Shown one piece after another: positions 14,509 through 21,488 of a stretch of DNA of 24,575 bases. Positions within the stretch are counted from its first letter, which is position 1. Each line of letters opens with the position of its first letter. The notes beneath the pieces are model-generated. The model saw only the letters and a list, made by a program, of their open reading frames with translations. It did no database searches and had not been told where the DNA came from. The position numbers and the translations under genes are program-made. Source of the DNA: a virus; IMG/VR virus record IMGVR_UViG_3300020185_000252, positions 1 to 24,575 of that record; one strand, written 5' to 3'.

Positions 14509-15894
14509 TTAGAATTCAATAATAATTTTTATGTCTTCAATCTGTGATGCTGTTCTGTCAATAGGATTTCTGTTTTCGAGGAAGATAACATCTCCACTAT
14601 GGATATCAACTTCTGGGTTAATTAAGAATTGTGAACTAGAAGACTTAGGAGTACCTTGTGCTCCAGATGTTGCACCAGCCACCGCAGTTCCTGTAACAAA
14701 GTTTCCATAACCTGTTTTTGAATTTTGGTTGTAATACACATAACCGGTTCCTGCATCAACCTCAACGACAAATGCTTGAGCGAGGTTAGCCCCTGTTCCT
14801 TGGGTAATTAGTTCATCAACTTGAAAAGCTGATGTAGTTGATTGGAAACTTAAAGCTCCTGTTGCTTTTAAAGTTGTTGCTGTAGAAACTGTAGATGTTC
14901 CAAAATTAAACGGATTCTTAACAAGTGTGATTTGTCTAAAGTCATTTCCAACAGTTAAATCACCACCACCAGTTCCATCTAGCAATGTGTTCACAGCAGA
15001 AAAGAAACCACCTAGTTCTTTTACAGGGTCAGTTCCATGTCCGTTTTCCGGAGAAATAACTGCTCGAGCTGTGGCATCAGAACCGCCTCCACCAGAGATT
15101 ACAACGTGTGCTGTTGAATAATCTGTGCCCTTAGCAGTAACGGTAAGACCGGTCACAACTGTACCGGTTCTCACTGCAGTAGCAGTAGCTCCAGTTCCAG
15201 CACCAGTAATAAACACTGTTGGGTCAGAACTATATCCAGTACCACCAGCCGTTACTTCGAATCTTTCAATACCTGCAGCTGTACCAGAATCCCTAGAAGC
15301 TTTTTGGTTTAGATACTGTGCATAGTCACCTTCAGATAAAGCAGTCTCAGCAGCGTCATCATCAGCAAAGGATTCAACATTAATAGTTTTAACAGGCATG
15401 TATGAAGTTGTAAGGAATTTTTCTGCATCAGCGACGGCAACCGTGTACATATATTTCCAAATATAAAGATCAGACTCTGCTGTTGGAGTAGTTAATGTTT
15501 GTGTTGGCTCTTGAGTTGAACCAGTTCCAGGAGTGTATATACATTTATATACCTTAAACTCTGAAGTAATAACATAAAAAGCTTTATCAAAGATATCCGG
15601 ATCGTTAGAATCCCACGCAACATAACTTGTGCCAGTTGTCCAAGTATGTCTAGGAATAACATGCGATACATCTCCAGCAGCTAGCTTCTTCAGTGCAAAG
15701 ATATTTTCTCTAGCTTCAACTAAAGAATCAATTGTATCGTATGGGGTGAATGGAGTTGTGTCTGTTGTGTCAGAAGTTGAATTAGACCAAGCGTCAGATT
15801 TACCGATCGCTACAAACACGCTTGCGCTTGCTATGTCTTCTTTGAAATTTTCTGCATTCAACGTTCTGAATTTAGAAGTTACTATTGCCGTCAT
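14509..15894 (-). CDS. gp8: Baseplate wedge protein gp8, with inserted beta modules
   Basis: The start (TAIVTSKFRTLNAENF), VIPRHTWTTG at about residue 79, the segment DFRQITLVKNP at about 318-328, and the end GDVIFLENRNPIDRTASQIE with a final EDIKIIIEF match T4 gp8 (AIVTSKFRT, FRQISIITNP, GEMIYMENRPPI...EEINILFTF) in the same order. T4 gp8 has 334 residues; this one has 461. The excess is accounted for mainly by a 'GGTGYSSDPTVFITGAGTGA' beta-repeat block at residues 209-284 and a second module at about 356-412. In T4, gp8 is a wedge subunit bound to gp7 and gp10. Here it follows the gp7 homologue, as in T4. An AGGAAA ribosome-binding site precedes the ATG, and a late-promoter match lies in the end of the gp7 gene. 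Confidence 0.9.
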   Translation of the reverse strand: MTAIVTSKFRTLNAENFKEDIASASVFVAIGKSDAWSNSTSDTTDTTPFTPYDTIDSLVEARENIFALKKLAAGDVSHVIPRHTWTTGTSYVAWDSNDPDIFDKAFYVITSEFKVYKCIYTPGTGSTQEPTQTLTTPTAESDLYIWKYMYTVAVADAEKFLTTSYMPVKTINVESFADDDAAETALSEGDYAQYLNQKASRDSGTAAGIERFEVTAGGTGYSSDPTVFITGAGTGATATAVRTGTVVTGLTVTAKGTDYSTAHVVISGGGGSDATARAVISPENGHGTDPVKELGGFFSAVNTLLDGTGGGDLTVGNDFRQITLVKNPFNFGTSTVSTATTLKATGALSFQSTTSAFQVDELITQGTGANLAQAFVVEVDAGTGYVYYNQNSKTGYGNFVTGTAVAGATSGAQGTPKSSSSQFLINPEVDIHSGDVIFLENRNPIDRTASQIEDIKIIIEF

Positions 15895-15906
15895 TTTTAT
15901 TTCCTA

Positions 15907-18336
15907 TTAATTTGTGTGAATAAAAGAATTCACGTTATATTTATTTATATCACTTATAGAAGTACTTTGTAATTCTACACTACCTAATATCTCTAAAGTT
16001 TCGTTAAAATCGTAAAGCATATTATTTTCTAATATGTTAGTTTTTTGACTATAGTAGTCATTTGATTGGATGGTCCTATATCCTGCAGGAACTACTGTTA
16101 CATCATAACCTCCCATAGCTTTATCACTGGTAGGAGTAGTCTCGGTTACAGTCCAATTTTGTCCAGAAGTTAATACACCTTTCTGTAAAAGATTACCATT
16201 ATATAATTGTCTTCCTCTTACAGATGGGTTGGTTTGTACTGGATTTGTTACTTTATTAAATACTGGATCTACGTCAGTATGGTTTAACTCCAATATTCTA
16301 GTAATTTTATCTGACTTAACCCTAGCTTCATTTTTAGCCCTAGAAGCAATATACACTTGAGGTATTATCACATATCCAAAACCTGGATTAGTGATTGAAG
16401 CTGATGCAATTTCTGATGGAACTAACTGAACTCTTGCGGTTGCATTACCAACAATTGCTATATTAGGAACCTCAGTAAATCCAGATCCAGGATTAACAAC
16501 ATCTATATGTGACACTTTACCGTGTTCAATATAAGATATTGCTGTAGCATTAGAACCGCCACCTCCAGTTATTGATACTGCAGGTGGAGATGTATATCCG
16601 GATCCGCTATTGATAACTTCAATACGATGTACTGAAGTAGCTTGAAGAATATATTTGCCGGTTGCAGTAACATTAGTAGATAAAGGTACACCAAGATTAT
16701 CAACTGAAGTAGGAGCATCAAAGCTAATTAACGGAGGCGTTGAATATTTCTTAGTAGTGTCTGGTGTAACTGTAATATTCGCAATCTTAGATAAGTTTGG
16801 ATTTGCAGCTACATTGGCAAAGGCTGATGAATAGTTTGCGCCAGTAGCAGTAACAGTTGCACTATTAATTTTTCCATCTGAATCTATAGTACAAGTGACA
16901 GTAGCTTGAGTTATTGTTTGACCTGTAGTAGCAACACCGTTAACCACAACTGTTGGTGCAGATGTATACCCGAACCCAGCCTCAGCAATTTCAACTGCAG
17001 TAACTTTACCGGCGTTACTTCCGGATTGCGGAACAGTTAAAGATAATCTTCCAGATTTATGAACATCAACACTAGTAGCCGGTAAAAACAATGAAGCGAA
17101 CATTTCAACAATTAAAGGAATATCCTCAAGTCCAATAACACCAGGCTGTAAATCTGGCATAGACGAATATGTAAATCTGTTTGTTCTTCCATAACCAAAG
17201 AAACTTTCTCCAGTTAATTGATTGTGCTTAGGCCCACCGACGTATCTTAGTTCTCTTAAAAGTTTTTGATCATCTCCTAACTCATCACGAGTTAAGAACA
17301 ATTGGATTAGGATCTCAGCAAAATATTTAAATCCAGCTGGATGTACAAGTCTATTATAGAAATAATCCCATGATGACAAGTTTTGACCTGTACGTATTAA
17401 ATAAGAAAACTTTTGATATCTTAAACTGTCTTGAACTTTAATTGTATCTGATAAGAAACCTTTTTTATCTAAATAGATACCTCCTTTAGGAAGAGCTGGA
17501 TTTACTTCCCAGTTTCCGGAAGAAGGAATGAGTGTACTATCCCACGGATATTCAACCTCAACTTCGTCATCAAATAATAACCTAAAAAATACTTCAATAG
17601 AATCTGACGAACCACGGATTTTATAATAATCTGTAATTGCTTTATACAAGTTTCTTTTATTAACTTGGATAGAACGTGGAACAACAGCCGCAATTTCTTT
17701 TTGGATTAATTCCAAATAAGCTGCGGCTGTGCTATCGATATCCATAGACTCTTCAATTGTATTAAGAGCATATGAAGCACCAGGGCCAGCCCAATATTTT
17801 ATTGGGGTAGTAAGAGTTGCTGTCTGTGTATTGTAATTGACATAACCACTACTAGTCGGATGTCCGAAACTAACAGTAAAAGTTTTACCAATATCAGATG
17901 TTGATTGCGATAGAGAACCAGGCAAATTATTGCCATTGGTTATATTAACATTAGATGCAGTAAGCACATATGTTACAATATCTCCATCACTATCAGTTAA
18001 AGTTAGTGTGGAGTTAGCTCCATCATCATCTGTAAAAAAGTGATCGTTTTCATTTCTTGGATCACTAACTCTAAAAACTGCTTTATTATCTAACACAACA
18101 TCAGTGTATGTTTCTGTCTGTTGATATACGAACTCTTCTAAGTTCATAAATTTATAATAAGCTTCTAATAATAATTGTAATCCACCCGAGTTTTCTAATA
18201 TCTCAGATGGGATTAGTTCTTCTGTTCTTAGATTTTCTTTGGTCTTACTTTTAGAAGACGCAACAGATTGAATATATCCAGGTGAGGATATATCTGAAGA
18301 GAAGAGTGTATTATTTGTTTTATGAGTTCCAGCCAT
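15907..18336 (-). CDS. gp7: Baseplate wedge protein gp7 homologue, short form with C-terminal beta repeats
   Basis: Residues 225-347 match the C-terminal part of T4 gp7: NKRNLYKAITDYYKIRGSSD, IEVFFRLLFDDEVEVEYPW, FSYLIRTGQNLSSW, then RLVHPAGFKYFAEILIQLF. The T4 counterparts, in order, are the RNIYLNADKRDAVARFF and FLFKVLYNEEVEIE segments and SSRWKSDVIRFVHPVGF. The position between gp6 and gp8 is that of T4 gene 7. T4 gp7 has about 1030 residues; the large N-terminal part is missing here. Instead residues 442-675 carry at least four 'GSGYTSPPxVxI' beta repeats. In T4, gp7 is a central wedge subunit that binds gp10 and gp8. The gene starts one base after the gp6 stop, with an AAGG in the gp6 end. 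Confidence 0.8.
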   Translation of the reverse strand: MAGTHKTNNTLFSSDISSPGYIQSVASSKSKTKENLRTEELIPSEILENSGGLQLLLEAYYKFMNLEEFVYQQTETYTDVVLDNKAVFRVSDPRNENDHFFTDDDGANSTLTLTDSDGDIVTYVLTASNVNITNGNNLPGSLSQSTSDIGKTFTVSFGHPTSSGYVNYNTQTATLTTPIKYWAGPGASYALNTIEESMDIDSTAAAYLELIQKEIAAVVPRSIQVNKRNLYKAITDYYKIRGSSDSIEVFFRLLFDDEVEVEYPWDSTLIPSSGNWEVNPALPKGGIYLDKKGFLSDTIKVQDSLRYQKFSYLIRTGQNLSSWDYFYNRLVHPAGFKYFAEILIQLFLTRDELGDDQKLLRELRYVGGPKHNQLTGESFFGYGRTNRFTYSSMPDLQPGVIGLEDIPLIVEMFASLFLPATSVDVHKSGRLSLTVPQSGSNAGKVTAVEIAEAGFGYTSAPTVVVNGVATTGQTITQATVTCTIDSDGKINSATVTATGANYSSAFANVAANPNLSKIANITVTPDTTKKYSTPPLISFDAPTSVDNLGVPLSTNVTATGKYILQATSVHRIEVINSGSGYTSPPAVSITGGGGSNATAISYIEHGKVSHIDVVNPGSGFTEVPNIAIVGNATARVQLVPSEIASASITNPGFGYVIIPQVYIASRAKNEARVKSDKITRILELNHTDVDPVFNKVTNPVQTNPSVRGRQLYNGNLLQKGVLTSGQNWTVTETTPTSDKAMGGYDVTVVPAGYRTIQSNDYYSQKTNILENNMLYDFNETLEILGSVELQSTSISDINKYNVNSFIHTN
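15942..15949 (-). promoter_or_regulatory. T4-type late promoter octamer before gp8
   Basis: Exact TATAAATA on the minus strand within the last codons of the gp7 homologue (coding Asp-Ile-Asn-Lys), 47 bases before the gp8 ATG at 15894. Confidence 0.6.
16312..17013 (-). repeat. GSGYTSPP-type beta repeats in the gp7 homologue
   Basis: The units are AEAGFGYTSAPTVVVNG, INSGSGYTSPPAVSITGG, VNPGSGFTEVPNIAIVG and ITNPGFGYVIIPQVYI, with weaker copies between them. The same unit appears in gp8 at 15043-15270 (VTAGGTGYSSDPTVFITG). They are protein-level repeats with little DNA identity left. Confidence 0.7.
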
Positions 18337-18337
18337 C

Positions 18338-20206
18338 TTATCTTAGCCTTGCGGTCGTTGAATAATCTATTGTACCAGAAGATCCTGCCACTGATATTGT
18401 ATCAACGCTTGGAGTAATCTGAACTCTTAAAGGATCAATTGCAATAAGCTGATCTCTCTTTGGAGCAAGGTCTAATGAGTTAGGTACAACTGTAATTCTA
18501 ATTGTATCTACAGAATCATTATCAGGTATAAAGTTGTTTAATGCAATTGTTCCACTCTGAACATCAATAGTTCCAGCATTGTTAATCACTGTAACATTTT
18601 CTCCATTCACGACTTTATAAACCATAACCTGTCTATTAGTAGATCCTGTAATTGGAATATCACCAAAGTAAACTTCTTCTCCAGCATATTTCCACATTGT
18701 TGAAGTAATAATAAAGTTAGTAGAAGAACCTGAACTAAAGAATGGTGATGTGAATTGTAAATTAAAGTTATTATCTTTATTTGATGCAGCCTTATTAGGA
18801 GTAATCGTCATAAACATATATGGACGTACGTTACTATTCTGTATAGAAGGATCTGCATTATCAATCGCTTTAAGTAATTGTGAGTGTCTAAATACACCAT
18901 CAAATTTATTAAGCTCGTTGAAATTGTAATCTGAAACTGTGTCTCTTACAACAGCAGTTAATTCGACCGGAGATCTATCAGTTAAGTTAGGATTATATTT
19001 AAATGATACGTCGAGATCAAGATATGTAAAGTTAGGATCAACAATCACAGGAGTAATAGATACAACGCTTTTACCCTTTAATATGCTGCTCATAATCTCT
19101 GTTTTTTCTGTTGCAGTTAAAGTCTCGTTCACAAGAGGTTTAATAGAAATATAAATTGAACCATAATCAGGCGGATCATTATCTTCACCACCCCATGTTG
19201 AGATCGAATTAATATTAGTAAATTCTTTCTGAATAATTGCTCTATAGTCATCGGATGTTACTGCTCTATTCTGAGAAGTAAAAGTAAGAGGAGCATTAAA
19301 TCGAATTGATTCGTTTGTTTCTTTGACTGTACCACCGTCTGATTTTGACAATGTTGTAATAGCAATATTACTATATCCGCCAATGTTATCGACCATAGTA
19401 AATAAGTTTGCGCCATTTGAATCAGGACCATTAGTAAATAGATAGTCAAGTGTAACGATATTATTGTTCAGTGGTTTCTTACCAGTTACACCATCTCCAA
19501 AATATACTTCAAAATATTCATTTGAGTTTTCTTGTAGATAATATACACGGCTAGATGAGTCAACATTAATCAGTGATTCAAACTTAGTATAGTTATCGTA
19601 CGACGTAGATAATTCATTTGCCTGTACAAGAACTCTTAATGTGGAAGTGTCAGCATCATCATCTGATATCTGATACTTCTGATTTTCTATATCGTTGTCT
19701 ACTCTGTATAAAAGCTTCTTTCTTGTTCCTTCTGCAATTGTTACATTCGAAAATATATATTTGTTGGCAACGGTTTCTCCAAGTACTGCTGACTGTTCAT
19801 TAAGTACGATGTATCGATAGTTTCTACCATCAACTTGAGTAGTTAGCTTTGTTCCTCTAGTAAGAGTTAACGATGCAGGTTTATTACCTTGCTCATTAGT
19901 GACATCAACAGTAATTGTAACCCGGGCTCTTGGTGCTAAGACTGATCTTGGTACATAACCTAATAGCTTTGCACGTGATACAATGTTACCACGGATTTGT
20001 GCAGAATCTAAGAATGCTTCGTTAAGGGCAAAGTGAGCAGCCATCGCATTATAGTGTGTGTTATATGCCAGCACATCCAAGAGTGAAGATAAACCTGATC
20101 CTTCAAAATCGTGACTACTGAACTCGGTCTGAGTCTTTAGATAGTTCTTTAGATTCTTTTTGATCTGATCGAAATCAAGTTCGGTTACATTTAAATTAGT
20201 TGCCAT
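18338..20206 (-). CDS. gp6: Baseplate wedge protein gp6 (Baseplate_J-like)
   Basis: Length 622 residues, against about 660 in T4. The N terminus has LDFDQIKKNLKNYLKTQTEF, then DFEGSGLSSLLDVLAYNT (residues 33-50) and LNEAFLDSAQIRGNIVSRAK (61-80) with LGYVPRS. These are the hallmark segments of T4 gp6. A Baseplate_J-type FGDGVTGKKP lies at residues 236-245. A conserved RAVTSDDYRAII follows at about 313. In T4, gp6 dimers link the wedges into the inner ring of the baseplate and drive its switch from dome to star. The gene starts seven bases after the gp25 stop, with AAGG ten bases upstream of the ATG. Confidence 0.95.
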   Translation of the reverse strand: MATNLNVTELDFDQIKKNLKNYLKTQTEFSSHDFEGSGLSSLLDVLAYNTHYNAMAAHFALNEAFLDSAQIRGNIVSRAKLLGYVPRSVLAPRARVTITVDVTNEQGNKPASLTLTRGTKLTTQVDGRNYRYIVLNEQSAVLGETVANKYIFSNVTIAEGTRKKLLYRVDNDIENQKYQISDDDADTSTLRVLVQANELSTSYDNYTKFESLINVDSSSRVYYLQENSNEYFEVYFGDGVTGKKPLNNNIVTLDYLFTNGPDSNGANLFTMVDNIGGYSNIAITTLSKSDGGTVKETNESIRFNAPLTFTSQNRAVTSDDYRAIIQKEFTNINSISTWGGEDNDPPDYGSIYISIKPLVNETLTATEKTEIMSSILKGKSVVSITPVIVDPNFTYLDLDVSFKYNPNLTDRSPVELTAVVRDTVSDYNFNELNKFDGVFRHSQLLKAIDNADPSIQNSNVRPYMFMTITPNKAASNKDNNFNLQFTSPFFSSGSSTNFIITSTMWKYAGEEVYFGDIPITGSTNRQVMVYKVVNGENVTVINNAGTIDVQSGTIALNNFIPDNDSVDTIRITVVPNSLDLAPKRDQLIAIDPLRVQITPSVDTISVAGSSGTIDYSTTARLR

Positions 20207-20212
20207 AGTATT

Positions 20213-20662
20213 TTACCTTAAACGTCTTAATACGATTTCTACGTCATCTGTAGCATCGAATTCTTTTATTCTAAATTTTACAAGTATTCTATAAGAGTTA
20301 TTATCTGGTTCATCTACTATATTGACAAAGACAATATCAACTCTTTGTTCACCAGCCTTTATGGCTCTTATAATATTCTTGCGTAATGTTTGTTTTGTAA
20401 TCGCATCAGCCGGTTCGAAAAGCAATGCTCTTAGATTTGCTCCAACTCCCAGGTTAAATGGCTTCTCATAAAAATTAGTTACGAGCAAATTACGTACTGC
20501 ATATCTTATTGCCTGATCATCCTTAAGAGGAATAATATCTTTACGAATCGGATGGAGTGCCAGATTTAAATCAAGGTCAGTCCATTGCTTGAGACGTGAC
20601 GATGTAGAAGCTTTCCTGGTATCCCCTATAACTGATTTATCTGATAAAATTTGTGTAGACAT
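20213..20662 (-). CDS. gp25: Baseplate wedge protein gp25 (GPW/gp25 family)
   Basis: Length 149 residues, against 132 in T4. The block YEKPFNLGVGANLRALLFEP (residues 65-84), followed by TKQTLRKNIIRAIKAGEQRV (89-108) and FRIKE near the end, is typical of the GPW_gp25 family. That family is shared by contractile phage tails and type VI secretion sheath-initiating baseplates. In T4, gp25 joins the gp6-gp7 core bundle and starts sheath assembly. The LFEP at 81-84 corresponds to the family's conserved E-P-R-type site. The leader is unusual: a TATAAATA octamer lies only five bases before the ATG, and the AGGAG is 13 bases from the start. Confidence 0.93.
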   Translation of the reverse strand: MSTQILSDKSVIGDTRKASTSSRLKQWTDLDLNLALHPIRKDIIPLKDDQAIRYAVRNLLVTNFYEKPFNLGVGANLRALLFEPADAITKQTLRKNIIRAIKAGEQRVDIVFVNIVDEPDNNSYRILVKFRIKEFDATDDVEIVLRRLR

Positions 20663-20667
20663 ACTAG

Positions 20668-20675
20668 TATTTATA
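20668..20675 (-). promoter_or_regulatory. T4-type late promoter octamer directly in front of gp25
   Basis: The minus strand reads AGGAGTATAAATACTAGTATG. With T4 spacing, where transcription starts about 6 bases after the octamer, the start would fall at or next to the ATG. The transcript would then have almost no leader, or this match is not used as a promoter. Confidence 0.45.
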
Positions 20676-20679
20676 CTCC

Positions 20680-21417
20680 TTATCCGATTGTTTTGTTGCC
20701 ATCTGCGTCATATGTGACTGTTGTAGATCCACCATATGGTACAGAAGTCATGGTTGTTGCCGGACTTGGAGACGATGCTCCACCAGTTCCAGGAACTTCT
20801 TCGTGTTTATGTGTTGCCAGTGTCGGTGCGTTACCCGCATCAGTCGATACATCACCCACAGAATGAGTAGTACTCGAAACATTTAATGTACCAGTGATCG
20901 ATGTGTTACCGACGATATTCACAGTCTGGTTAGAGGACGACATATTAATCGTACCATCGGCCTCCATTCTCAGGAAGCTCCCGGACGTATGCTTGATATG
21001 GATACGTTCTGAGCCGGAGGTATTGTCGATCTCCACAAGATGGCCGGCTTCGGTTTTGTGTACCTTATTGGTAGGAGGGTTGAGTTGTGCCTCTGTTGGT
21101 ATGTCAATCGTCCCATCCGTAGAGGATGCGATCGACCCCAGTATAATGGCATCCTGCGCACTTGGACCGTCACGGAAGAAACCCACGACCCAGGACCCGA
21201 CCATCAGCTCATGGTTAGAGCCAAACCCTTTAAAGGAAGAGGAGGTATTCGGCATCATGACAGTCGACCAGTTCAGATGCGATTTATCTATGGTCTCATC
21301 ATAGAAACCATATGGCATCACCTTCACTCTATTGGATAAGAGAGGGTCGTCAATATCAACAACTGATCCAATGAACCAGGTGAACTGACTACCTATAAAT
21401 TGATCTAAGTTTTTCAT
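20680..21417 (-). CDS. gp5: Baseplate spike protein gp5-like, without a lysozyme domain
   Basis: Residues 8-98 form an OB-fold of the gp5/VgrG type (FIGSVVDIDDPLLSNRVKVM, VMMPNTSSSFKGFG, LMVGSWVVGFFRDGPSAQDA, ILGS). Residues 118-190 are beta-helix-like (KTEAGHLVEIDNTSGSERIH and later short strands). The tail has THKHEEVPGTGG. T4 gp5 (575 residues) has a lysozyme domain between these two parts; here, at 245 residues, it is absent. A His-Lys-His at 203-205 recalls the metal-binding HxH near the tip of P2-type spikes. The frame also opens 12 bases further up with a GTG at 21429. I prefer the ATG at 21417 because GGAGG lies five bases before it and the GTG has no such site. In T4 the trimer forms the central puncturing spike under gp27. 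Confidence 0.87.
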   Translation of the reverse strand: MKNLDQFIGSQFTWFIGSVVDIDDPLLSNRVKVMPYGFYDETIDKSHLNWSTVMMPNTSSSFKGFGSNHELMVGSWVVGFFRDGPSAQDAIILGSIASSTDGTIDIPTEAQLNPPTNKVHKTEAGHLVEIDNTSGSERIHIKHTSGSFLRMEADGTINMSSSNQTVNIVGNTSITGTLNVSSTTHSVGDVSTDAGNAPTLATHKHEEVPGTGGASSPSPATTMTSVPYGGSTTVTYDADGNKTIG

Positions 21418-21488
21418 CGCGGCCTCCACACCAGATTTTTACCCGGGAAAATTTTTTGAGGGCATATGTTTGAAAATAAATCCGGCAT
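21414..21488 (-). CDS. Possible 24-codon micro-ORF bridging gp27 and gp5
   Basis: The ATG at 21488-21486 overlaps the gp27 stop as TAATG. The frame then reads MPDLFSNICPQKIFPGKNLV plus four residues (WRPR) and ends with TGA at 21416-21414, which overlaps the gp5 ATG as ATGA. So the ORF fills the only sizeable gap between hub genes and is joined at both ends by coupling-type overlaps. Upstream there is only a purine-rich GAGAAGAGAGA, no strong ribosome-binding site. There is no recognisable domain. It may be a real small protein, a coupling device that carries ribosomes into gp5, or chance. Confidence 0.3.
   Translation of the reverse strand: MPDLFSNICPQKIFPGKNLVWRPR
21423..21427 (-). promoter_or_regulatory. 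Ribosome-binding site deciding the gp5 start
   Basis: GGAGG on the minus strand, five bases before the ATG at 21417. It lies inside the extra codons of the longer GTG-started version (21429), which argues against that start. Confidence 0.75.

Noticed and set aside
14659-15270. Inserted modules in gp8 as a possible inserted gene or intein
   Set aside because: No intein or endonuclease motifs are present; the frame is continuous and the inserts are beta-repeat modules shared with neighbours.
20894-21304. Plus-strand frames of 136 and 99 codons opposite gp5
   Set aside because: They overlap each other and the well-supported gp5 OB-fold. Long open frames are expected here because the region is G+C-rich and has fewer stops.
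21417-21429. GTG start four codons upstream for gp5
   Set aside because: The GGAGG lies inside these codons, and the ATG at 21417 has ideal spacing to it; the GTG has no site of its own.
21440-21455. CCCGGG palindrome with flanking A and T runs as a terminator
   Set aside because: The G+C core is self-complementary with no loop, the flanking pairs are interrupted, and there is no U-run after a stable stem.
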